NCBI RefSeq assembly: GCF_038443385.1
Contig: NZ_CP151726.1
Span: 2,728,001 to 2,792,000 of the forward strand
Length of the DNA: 64,000 nucleotides
Source of the DNA: Stieleria varia
Lineage (GTDB): Bacteria; Planctomycetota; Planctomycetia; Pirellulales; Pirellulaceae
Direction: 5' to 3'
The position numbers were made by a program, and so were the translations under genes. The notes under the pieces were generated by a model. The model was not told the origin of the DNA and did not search any database. It was given only the letters and a program-made list of their open reading frames with translations. Shown here piece after piece: positions 58,701-64,000 of this stretch. The number at the start of each line of letters is the position of its first letter. The first letter of the stretch is position 1.

Positions 58701-61700
58701 AATTGAGGCCGCACCGCTCCCAATTCCACGACATCGACCTGCGATTCGCCGGCGGTGTTGAAATCAAATCGAATCCGTACATCGCTTTGACCTGCCCAAG
58801 GAGACAAATCGACGCGTGCTTGACGCCAATCCGCACGATCAAACAGCTCCCGTGTCAGATGCGGATCACCGCTTGGGTCAATGTATCTACTCTCACCGAC
58901 GTCAAATTCGTCTTGCCCATCGTTTTGCGTGCCCGCACTGGCACCATTGTTGGTTGCGACTAAACGCCAACCACGGTCTTGTTCACTGGAAACGTAAACT
59001 CTCACCGAGTCCAGTGCATTGGCGGATGACGGAATCGTGGCTTCCGCGTCCTGCGTGTCGGCAAAGTAGCTGAAGTACATCACGGGCTCGTCCATCGCCC
59101 CGTACTCTGACAAGTCAAAGCCGAAACTTTGGATCTGACCGTGTGCCCCACCTGCAAAGTCGTAGGAATTGAGCGAACGGGTTGCGAGATTTTGACCCGT
59201 CCAAGTCCCCGCCTGAGTATTGTTCCCCGCGGGTGTCTCGTAACCGAAATACAAACTGCTTTGCCCAGCGGTATCAGGCCGGACCAAATCTTCTGTCGCG
59301 GGTGCACCATGACCATCGTCGCCGCCGCGTTGCTGAGTTTGGTGCCAGAGGTTGATGTCCAACGTACTGAACGCAATCCCGTTGGGTGTCGAAGATGGCA
59401 TTTGGATTGTGCTTTGCCCCAAGTCCAGAAGCTCTTGAGGAGCACCGGTCGTGTCAAACAAATGCAACATGCCCGTCGAATCCGTCGCAAACAACAGATT
59501 CGCGTACTGCGGCAGGTTCTTTGGTCCTGTGGTCAACGATGTGAAATTGATTCCCGGAAACTGGGTGATCATGTTGCCGATGTAACGCACATTTGCAACG
59601 CTGCCATTTCCCTGTTGGTTTGGCGGAATGGATAGCAACGAGCCGTTGTCCGTCACCACATACAGCGTACCACCGACATCGGTAATCCCTGTTACCAAGC
59701 CGATGTCAACATCTGGATCTCCAGGGTTCGCACCTTGGATCCCGATGTGACCGACTTCTACCGTATTGGTTCCCGCGCCACGTGCGGTGCCGTTGCCTGT
59801 CCGGCCCGCACCATTGGCCGTTGCATTGATCGCTGCACCCGTTGTCGGATTCAATCGGTACAGATAGTTCTGAGCAGGAAGCCCGGGAACCAAGCCAGTG
59901 ATCTGATTCTGTGCATTGATCGTCGCCCCAGTGTAGGTCATCTGCCCGTTTCCACGACCGGCGACACCGTAGAGGTTGAGGGTGCTGTTGCCGCCACCGA
60001 TGACTTGATAGCTCAATGCATTGAACACCATTCCGTGTCCGACGCGATTCCCGTTGATGATCGCTCGACCAACAGCTGGATTGCCGTTGTTGATGAAACC
60101 CTCAAAGGTTTGCAGTCCAGTGTTTCCAACATTGACAACGTTGCGACCGGTTTCGTCGATACTGAAAAATGGCTCCGTGTTGGCATCCGTCTCTACTCGG
60201 TCGCCTCGGGCGCCGCTGCTGGCGTAAACGACCCCTCCAGGGTGCACCGCGATGTCTCCCAATGCTGATACATTGTTCGTGTAAATCGCATCCAACGATC
60301 CGATCAGCGGATTGGCACCGCCAACGTAACTTGTGTTGGCGGCATCGGAATCCAAGACCAGCAGGTCGACGTCACCCAATTGGAAAGGCACCGCATTCTG
60401 TTCGCCCTGGAAAACAACTTGGATCGGTGCCGCAGCTGTCACCAAGGGAGCGAGATTGTTGTCCGCAAAGCGGTCTTCCGCGATTCGGATCACCGACGTC
60501 ACTGGTTCCAAGCGAACGTCAGGATTCGCTGGATCGGCGTTGAACGACTGACGCAAATCGGCCGGAATCTGAGCATCACCGATCACTGCGACTTCATAGA
60601 ATCCAGCCCGCAGTTCCACAGTGCCCAGGAATGCGTCGCGATGCCCAGCCGAACCACGATCCAAATCGGTGATGTCGGTGCCTTCCAATGGATTGGCGCG
60701 GTCGACCATCACATTGGAATTGGTTCCCATCATGATCAAACGGGCCGGCGACGTTCCGTCCACTCCCAGCCAGTAGAGCAAGAGTGTCGTGTCAGGCCTC
60801 GAAAACCCGTCGCCGTAGTCAATGTCAAAGGTCGCGGCAATGTAAGTTTCATCACCCGCGTCGTTGGTCGTGCCGCCGACGCCCTGAACCGTATCCTGCT
60901 GCCCCTGAATCGAATCTCGTTCCAGTTGGAACTGATAGCGATTGATCGCCCCACCACCAGTCAGATTTCCTGACACACTGATCGCCGCGCGATCACTCGA
61001 CGCAATGCTGCCCAAATTCACCGGAACGATTGCGTTTGCTGGTGCGCTCAAGCCGCCTTCGCCTGTTAACAGCGAGTGACTCGGCAGGCCATTAACATCA
61101 ATGCCGATTTGAGCATATCGAATGTCGCTGTAGCGAACAGTCGATCCGCCGAATTCATCGGCTTCGCGCAGCCTGGCTTGCATCTGATACAAGCCCACAC
61201 TGCCATTGGCTCCGCTAACACGAACGAAATACTCGCGAGAGGAACCGACGGCTCCCGGCAGAACCACCCGCATCCCTGCGTCCATCGGATTGGTCGTGTA
61301 CAGGTCTTGATAAGTCCCGTTGATCAAGTTCGTCGGCGCATAGGTACTCTGTTGCATCGGCAAACCAGCGGTCCCTGGAAAGTTGATCACACCATTGATG
61401 GCTTCCTGGTGGCTGTTGTCACTTCGCGCCAACACGGTTCCATCGGCTTGGACCAACTCAATCACACTGTCCAGTGTGGATGCGGTTCGATCAATGTCCA
61501 GCCAAACCGTTGTGCCTGCTGTCCCCCGGAACGAGTAGACGTCTTGATCACCGGGCGATGCGATCGTGCCGTGTACGGTGAATCCGAGACGTGAAATCTC
61601 ATCGCTGGACTTCTCGTCCTTTGCCAACGTTCCCAGCGTCTCCGCCAGATCCGGCGTTGCATTCAAGTCCCCATCACCCGCTGAGTTGCCCTCGCGTTCA

Positions 61701-64000
61701 ATAACGGTTTCAACGTTGCGGTCATTGCTGTATTCATTCAATTGCAATCCGCGCCAGGAACCGCTCAGTGGTTGCGTGAGTCCGTTGCCGCCGGTATCCA
61801 CCAACGGTTCACCAAAGGGATCAAACCCGGCACCCACCGAGTCATCATCAATCGAAGTCAAAATGACCGGATGTTCCGGTTGACCGATCACATGCAACGT
61901 GCCACCGACGCGATCCAATATGTCGGTCGCCCTTCCATCTGCAACCAAAGTGGAGTTGCCCTGCAGGAACTTAACGACGAGGCTCTCATCCACTCGACTC
62001 TGCAGACGGATACCACCGTAGGTGTGTAAGTTCGTATCGGTGATTGTTCCGCTCACCACGTGTACAATGTCGGTGTCGTCCCAAACGATTTCGGTTGCAG
62101 CAAGTTCCGGACGAATTCGCAGACCGGCGATTCCGTTTGCCTCCAGCAAATTGCCGTGAATCAATGGACCGAAATTGCCTGCGGGAGAATCAACGATTCC
62201 GATGTCGCCCGTCTGACGGCCCCCATCAACGACCGGCGTGGCATCCAACGCATTGAGATTGATCGAAATCGCCGCCGTGTTCAGTCCAACAGTGCCTTTG
62301 ATTACATTGTCCAAAATGGTCGGTTGTGATCCGGACACATAAATTACCGCTGGCGCATTGGGGCCCCGCCCTGCTCTAAAGGGATCGATTCCAGCAACTC
62401 CGCTCGCGTTGGACTCGAAAACAGTATTCGCAATCCGTGCATCCGACTGTCGTATTTCGATCGCATTGAAACCTGAACTGGTTCCGTTGATCGATGAAGT
62501 TCCGCCGGCGAAACCTACCAATGTGTTGTCCAAGCTCAATCGGCTGAACGGCCTGGAATAAATGCCTGCCCAGTCGCCCGCCGTACCCGTGCTGTCGCCA
62601 TTGTCTGTGGTGTCGAACGTTCCCCCGGCACCATAGCGATCGTCGCTGCGACTGGTGAAAATCACAGGTCGTCCCTCGACGCCTTCCGCAATCAGATCGG
62701 CGCCAAATCCGAGTTCAATACGAACATTGGTGCTCTTGACCGTGAGTCCTGGATCTACGATCAATCGTGCATCCAGCCGAGTTCTATACTGCGAAAACGC
62801 TTGCGCCGTCGTCGCCGTCGTCACATCGTCCAAATGAGTTGTGTCCGTTCGGTCCAGCTCAGCAACCAGTTGGAATCCACCACTTGCCGTATTGCGACGG
62901 TACAAACGACGCGAAACGTAATCACCGTTTGCAATCGGTAAAGCCCCCAACTGTACCGCCTGACCTGCGGCAACGGTGACCGGCACGGTTGGATTTGATA
63001 ACAGTGATTCAAATCCGTAGTTGTCAACGAAACTAATCGCATACTCGTAGTTGCCTGCTGCCAATCCAGCGCCTGAGGCTGCCACGGGGGTTAGCGTCGT
63101 CAATTGTGGAGAGGTCGCTTGGGTCTGACTTTTGGCACCGGACGCATAGCCCTCAATCACCAAGTCGTCACCCAGAACGTGCACAACCTCGGTATCATCA
63201 AACCGGCCCGCCACACGCAACGATTCCTTGCCATTAGCAGTCGCGTCGATGCGCACCAACACCCCATTGATTGAATTGTCAACCAGATCATTTCCGTACA
63301 TCACCGGACCGATGCGGTCATAGTCAGGTACGAATGAGTGGTCTCGCTGATAAAGCAGGCCAGTGAATTTGGTTTCTTCAAAACTCGGCGGGTCGGCAGA
63401 GATCGCCGCGGAGCTGGAAAAGTAGATTTCGTTGCCGATCAATGTCGGACGGGCTGCGTCCAAACGGATCGGCTCCACGGTCGTTGGTTGACCATTGATT
63501 TGAACCAATCCACCGCCGTAGCGCATGTTGGCGTTGGCGATGTAGTTGATGAATAAGCCCTCCCGCTCAAAGTCAACGCGTCCTTCGGAGCGATCCACAC
63601 CGTTACGAATGTCGATACCGCCCCAGTCTCCAGGCGATGGTGGTAGACTGAGAGAACTCTGTTCCAATCCGACACCAGGGTCATTGAAACTGGTAAAGAA
63701 GACGGGCAAGTGCGGAACGCCCAAAACCTGCAGCGTGCCTTCACTGGCATCGATCCCGTCAACACCACTACCGATCGCAATGCGGCTGCCCAGCATCTTC
63801 ATGACGACGCCCGCATCGATCATCAGGTTCACACCAGCAGGCACCACCAAATTGCGGCCATCCTTCAACGTTTGCGACAACGAATTGATTCGTCCAATGT
63901 TAAAGGACAGGTTGTCGTCAGCCGCTTGGAATCCGTCTGACACGACACCGATCGACCCGTCCGCTCCAGTATTACCGACCAAACGCACGGTTTGTCCCGG
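46754..64000 (-). CDS. Giant dockerin-containing surface protein (5' end outside window)
   Basis: The frame is open from the right edge to a stop at 46754: 5748 residues without the N-terminus. From the N-terminal side: right-handed beta-helix-like and LamG/jelly-roll-like regions (64000-58700), including a PPC-type domain (DVYSFRGTAGTTVWLDID, ~61540-61410). A block of repeated 80-110-residue modules with DGxxxTFEF-type openings spans about 58700-54200, with a second beta-helix-like stretch near 57180-56760. A GEVED-type region with DFGDAPSRL and ending GGEVEDYPVFI is at 54710-53790. About 13 cadherin/Ig-like domains with NDPP or NDAP linkers extend to 47240. A dockerin with two DxNxxGxxTALDAL loops (47210-47010) and a short acidic tail complete the protein. 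Such proteins are exported and probably cell-surface or matrix components. The dockerin suggests attachment to a cohesin, which is not in this window. Confidence 0.92.
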   Translation of the reverse strand, partial: PGQTVRLVGNTGADGSIGVVSDGFQAADDNLSFNIGRINSLSQTLKDGRNLVVPAGVNLMIDAGVVMKMLGSRIAIGSGVDGIDASEGTLQVLGVPHLPVFFTSFNDPGVGLEQSSLSLPPSPGDWGGIDIRNGVDRSEGRVDFEREGLFINYIANANMRYGGGLVQINGQPTTVEPIRLDAARPTLIGNEIYFSSSAAISADPPSFEETKFTGLLYQRDHSFVPDYDRIGPVMYGNDLVDNSINGVLVRIDATANGKESLRVAGRFDDTEVVHVLGDDLVIEGYASGAKSQTQATSPQLTTLTPVAASGAGLAAGNYEYAISFVDNYGFESLLSNPTVPVTVAAGQAVQLGALPIANGDYVSRRLYRRNTASGGFQLVAELDRTDTTHLDDVTTATTAQAFSQYRTRLDARLIVDPGLTVKSTNVRIELGFGADLIAEGVEGRPVIFTSRSDDRYGAGGTFDTTDNGDSTGTAGDWAGIYSRPFSRLSLDNTLVGFAGGTSSINGTSSGFNAIEIRQSDARIANTVFESNASGVAGIDPFRAGRGPNAPAVIYVSGSQPTILDNVIKGTVGLNTAAISINLNALDATPVVDGGRQTGDIGIVDSPAGNFGPLIHGNLLEANGIAGLRIRPELAATEIVWDDTDIVHVVSGTITDTNLHTYGGIRLQSRVDESLVVKFLQGNSTLVADGRATDILDRVGGTLHVIGQPEHPVILTSIDDDSVGAGFDPFGEPLVDTGGNGLTQPLSGSWRGLQLNEYSNDRNVETVIEREGNSAGDGDLNATPDLAETLGTLAKDEKSSDEISRLGFTVHGTIASPGDQDVYSFRGTAGTTVWLDIDRTASTLDSVIELVQADGTVLARSDNSHQEAINGVINFPGTAGLPMQQSTYAPTNLINGTYQDLYTTNPMDAGMRVVLPGAVGSSREYFVRVSGANGSVGLYQMQARLREADEFGGSTVRYSDIRYAQIGIDVNGLPSHSLLTGEGGLSAPANAIVPVNLGSIASSDRAAISVSGNLTGGGAINRYQFQLERDSIQGQQDTVQGVGGTTNDAGDETYIAATFDIDYGDGFSRPDTTLLLYWLGVDGTSPARLIMMGTNSNVMVDRANPLEGTDITDLDRGSAGHRDAFLGTVELRAGFYEVAVIGDAQIPADLRQSFNADPANPDVRLEPVTSVIRIAEDRFADNNLAPLVTAAAPIQVVFQGEQNAVPFQLGDVDLLVLDSDAANTSYVGGANPLIGSLDAIYTNNVSALGDIAVHPGGVVYASSGARGDRVETDANTEPFFSIDETGRNVVNVGNTGLQTFEGFINNGNPAVGRAIINGNRVGHGMVFNALSYQVIGGGNSTLNLYGVAGRGNGQMTYTGATINAQNQITGLVPGLPAQNYLYRLNPTTGAAINATANGAGRTGNGTARGAGTNTVEVGHIGIQGANPGDPDVDIGLVTGITDVGGTLYVVTDNGSLLSIPPNQQGNGSVANVRYIGNMITQFPGINFTSLTTGPKNLPQYANLLFATDSTGMLHLFDTTGAPQELLDLGQSTIQMPSSTPNGIAFSTLDINLWHQTQQRGGDDGHGAPATEDLVRPDTAGQSSLYFGYETPAGNNTQAGTWTGQNLATRSLNSYDFAGGAHGQIQSFGFDLSEYGAMDEPVMYFSYFADTQDAEATIPSSANALDSVRVYVSSEQDRGWRLVATNNGASAGTQNDGQDEFDVGESRYIDPSGDPHLTRELFDRADWRQARVDLSPWAGQSDVRIRFDFNTAGESQVDVVELGAVRPQLLLEGDGTNPADRNFTLIHDSTANATTFEFDFGLVLQPTSGQAINHNDTFTLTNPFSAPVTFRYVDLAVAAPANSRDIGFNKSDTAATISNNTRAALQANGFTTILDPTTPNRFGVPGNNPTIGGVQFNPSNPLISSFAIDLAGVQTFGAIPIPISVNSTTGQIATTMQTVIATQYHAGLGPVSLAPYQLYGTAGNESVRMYGFTLLDAGSLIYFQNDETSTTTPGAPGQRAGAYSGSAVAGLSRNVLNTRGRRAENNAFEGFFIDDVIIGFAERGELVLDANPGIATADNPYHTPSFLPGGATPSVVDAGPFQLEVRLSAEYAIPGAVGPGLTQPVRSYDTNDIIGEGISLQLTGLHGSQIVDGSFVSLSDGLKTLRFEFNNLDDGVGTAPTTGAIPVPYNSQSTDVELATALRDAINQPFVQDSFLVSAASPDGRVTTGIGFSDTVFLQGPAAADILGGLNFAPTIPGLTFVQHGVEFFGPDSQGSIVPYGPDNGDSNRYRDQGQVILQNNVIVDSSTFGISVDAGRRNRDDVSTLGSNDLPRPGTVRAFPTLNQNQTAPGVVIVNNILADNAFAGISLVGDAQTGAVPAPSPFARVVNNTIVGGNVGIDVSINAAPTLVNNAVVGNAIGVRADGSINDIELFAMLYSGNAQPTQNVGAGGFAVFVPTGDPLFVDQANRNFYPAAGSLLIDNATGLVDERFDLANLRGALGIAESPIFAPFTDLAGQRRSDTSGNNNGSGTGPSVFVDIGALDRVDNFGPIAELTDPLDNGADGRDIDGFATYVRLASGTQGQFLIQLRDTDGTGLDDNTVLEQAIVLTENGRRLIPGTDFTYAYSATTNTIALTPAGGVWDPSSAYEITLNNRDRVVVSVSDGLGVQDGEQFTIQDDSGNLATFEYDSGYVLQVAQTLSLQVVSDVSGFLDQQTFSITSPDGLTEIFFEFDKLGGVTSPNIPIDITSPNPLNPQVSASDVRDAILAALSDPAIKAALSIDPIAVGADRIQLGSQAGAVVTEALNGLLVDGVDQGIAVGDYFLYASSDGITRQFEFVDASNPVKTLLPTTDVIPLNGTETPEQIADLIGSAVRASGLDLAARGLEDGRVYFGGMQGDTIDIQSGGLSIIGTPAVTGKLMMTVPSAATGATVSGEQVTVTIGNNTRTFLLTTNSSVVTSDRIVLLLPTADATVIAQTLAAAIDSEFAATSTTSTNNVIALGEPNFSQGSASPINSSVDVSSSSLTTTGVAGGVIRVPFIPSAIDYPANTLAAEIISAIERSGLTTTTFAPGGGTIWLDNTTAVTGPQNGVVRSIRDLAGNPLQANRVNRETQFTILMPGVELDFGDAPSRLTTIPGYLTLLAENGARHTVSPAGGPSLGDASDSRRNIDTETDAFAFPLSDDTASVISAVATGAGSFTINNVVLGEELDITVDTAAGAAGDILSITIDGSARTYELISAGNTTFASDVGIIRVPGEPSSVLAQRVAAAVSADLKVNAIRTSVLYTGNSASFSVSTFNDEDGVGISSGSGGVPAGVFVDPDSGQVISFLNPLDSSGAEVIVETTGGGLLDAWIDFNGDGDFLDPNEQVLRNQVVLDGENTVTILTPTSPAVLAGGLTGSTWARFRISSTGNLTPSGVAIGGEVEDYPVFIASAVLPVPTGATCVTPDNSCTIAEAPEMPVSGDELNGVVSGTFSVASPIAVQYELERGPSNAAAIGFGASGTGFDLDPNTGGFSYLPRDDFYGQDFFTYRVIETQTIEGVTLPVRSSVVATVTINVTPVNDPPVAEDKLDFITTEPTDTNTSTAVTITKAELLTNALPMSDTATQLPPWNESEQTLTVQSISVVDASGNIVVAAAGVPTETYVSDGAGGFVVAGTVTTTELNGEVLSVVFQPDADYNENNPSDGANGSRATFYYTVTDDGMTTLPNGNPAVPMPAPETVQRQIQVRVLPMNDPPTSSFVPIVIDSSTLGATLQEDTDFVIPESYLLSFASPGTTAGDDEDNPVNGNVFLVEQQGLTTAVPIGPVNAGIAVHDTATGTGYIMHSQTSVFTRFAASPPPMTSLGLNSQNMVAVRFFFGSWQYSNDTTWINFTPDPTDRLIADVDFDANTISGLLYAFGSVNGIEQGYVDSDLTFISNRFNGLNDDGEFTIQGTQFLISAEPNFPPQFRPFPLTTTNGGTVSFDTNTRELTYSPPADYYGPDSFTYFVADEGIDVVLDANGDPVLDINGDPVTVVNIKYAPGTVSLDIAPVNDPPFAPDQSFVTDEDTVITITAAELVAGVQGDAMVNPDFDFFPFNESNQNPSVINPNAAFVTKLAISDGILTTEVSALAPPALTDEFPTTNGTITNIQFDVSGNLISLDYRPDQDFNSQDPTGGTNSRLDGFGFTVSDDGRSFYNGAFVQGTPLTMDANAEIYVRAMNDAPLPGDDLITSDPTGAWMTFFASAPPTPQEDRTLLIPTAFVLRNDENSRATAIDERANVTDSANLTLVPTSITTALGGTVQLTANGLVYTPPANVYGLDTFEYRVRDNGVDELALSPSQPFGNLQLNPAESNGTISILLDPVNDRPEAFDRSLSGVEDNTITFDVNDLLNLTGSTPALPSDATPQPNAPYNEVEQTLRIVGFADGDESVDVNDLIDPLTNNDGDGTLTMTTVSGGTLSFTFVDGAFTTGVYTPADDYNRRTPFAAVEVFTYIVADDGLTVVPGSGIVDGSLIDSQVDLVDQRSVPATVTISVAPENDAPTFAFNPVVNVLERDDNGETLVPGWATSISPGPPSALDELQRESVVFSIVTSESIIPAGLFWKDPLISSNGSISVFPAPDQFGSAEIVVDVMDADPFDPTFVPIQSRITFQLNVQPVNDPPRLESSLAGTSDSASPDEAYTIANDGTLTYVLKEDNTQAGGTVQPFELFARNTTPVTDPYRQPGLLDVFNAGPANEVGNFSGGSQILRITGFPATTALGGTLQPVTDINGDVVSLLYTPPVDRNTNINAIDSFTYQVTDDSPLGGETYSLFGQGLIDDRRSVTNRVQLVLNPVNDRPSFDTVSLNLEVAEDASVQRSTGFAFNISAGPIGTATDETNITTGQTLTFDVNPLSYAIANQSDFFVSPPSLSTTGVLTYQPAEDVFGRFEFEIILRDSGASDLARGDLNESVPVTLTIDVLPSNDAPELRAGVSPLAFSVQEDMPIDFSVAGGLAAGDLLGSYNVGAVNEAANLAPAPGGNQTLSLGPNFPTTTSQGGTLTPILDSNNLVTGYQYQPPVDFVGTDSFVYSVVDDGQSVALGTGGVGFDDARTTMVTVPITVTPVNDAPLFSGGNDVFVDEGAGEVTLVDWMVGLAVGPSTANDELNGTFTSSPQTLSLSLNIISGGGLFDVGGSPTITLDGDAATLQFTALPDANGIAVVDVILSDSGPNSAPNGDVNSIVHRFEINVAAINDAPTFTPGADIVVDEDSGAYSSVNPWATNISPGPAEEATTQTVTGFEVLSPVGSPSLFSVPPAIDANGFLTFTLAPDASGVVDLDVTAIDSLGGRSNTVTLNVTINGTDDPPTPMDDVLTTDEDTVVRIQASELLANDGDPDLPADVLTVVLNSQFTTTLGATATYNSITGEIVYDPTTSATLKAMGPNETMVDSFTYAVVDANGEVPAPTAQVSITVTGINDAPDVGDDTFDVAPDTTTLLLPLLNDSDSDGSIDPATVIITTQPTSGALVNNGDGTLSYTPATGFRGTVQFQYTVADLAGQQSQQGNVTLRVGLAPEAVNDLLGTSVDVAVELDVLANDIGQPDPTKITVVTQPTNGVATVLPNGTIRYTPNLGFTGTDSLEYSVADVTGFESNTATVDLVVVQSTLQNPIAFNDVNASGEVTALDALIIVNRLRLNDDRPNPILVSPTDRGPDYYDVNGDGKITALDALLVVNEIARLRGLEPEGEFVTVNTLSDQIEAPTPAVIEGYPIDQIETLQSVTDRIVATSTMSRVDVELIDVISDSSDRDEDAESKAIDEALIDFEL

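Overview
The window looks like a chromosomal segment of a Planctomycetota bacterium of the Pirellulales (Rhodopirellula-like) type. The basis is an overlapping ECF sigma factor / Ser-Thr kinase pair, a multi-thousand-residue dockerin/GEVED/cadherin-like surface protein, an SHD1-domain protein, a TPR protein ending in two RNA polymerase alpha-CTD-like domains, Gram-negative envelope genes (secretin, BamD-like, LptE-like), and many palindromic intergenic repeats. The genus is inference; no rRNA is present. Layout, 1-14 kb: a Flp/Tad-type secretin overlapping a truncated lipoprotein gene (minus), a divergent secreted protein with a TNGLT repeat, an LRR-carrying Ser/Thr kinase coupled to an ECF sigma factor, a THUMP-like methyltransferase, an unrecognised secreted protein, an AI-2E-family permease whose stop codon lies in a palindromic element, tRNA-Thr(CGT) with a strong terminator, then the TPR/alpha-CTD gene and tgt. 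14-22 kb: small zinc-ribbon and SHD1 proteins around a MITE-like element, a lipoprotein, a probably frameshifted small membrane protein gene, an M50-like protease, a glycogen-debranching enzyme, purM, and a 168-bp-period array of 27-bp-arm palindromes. 22-34.5 kb: a tightly packed minus-strand cluster (GNAT, small TPR protein, recO, bamD-like, lptE-like, folP) with 4-bp ATGA/GTGA overlaps, an isolated cytochrome-oxidase-subunit-III-like gene, two abutting palindromic elements, an HTH/receiver regulator, an M42 peptidase, a SprT-like protease and a RadC/JAMM protein. 34.5-43 kb: one 2828-codon secreted alpha-2-macroglobulin-type protein with TPR plus macroglobulin-like modules at both ends and a degenerated thioester site. 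43-64 kb: a 228-bp tandem repeat, greA with a membrane protein and a CrtI-like oxidoreductase, and the C-terminal 5748 residues of a giant surface protein running off the right edge. Functionally the window mixes housekeeping (tRNA modification, purine, folate, glycogen, repair, transcription elongation), envelope assembly, one-gene signalling modules typical of planctomycetes, and very large extracellular proteins. Between the genes lie at least four dispersed or tandem palindromic repeat families without transposase genes. Start codons were chosen from visible Shine-Dalgarno sequences and overlaps, and several differ from the longest reading frame. All functional calls are by eye, without database searches.
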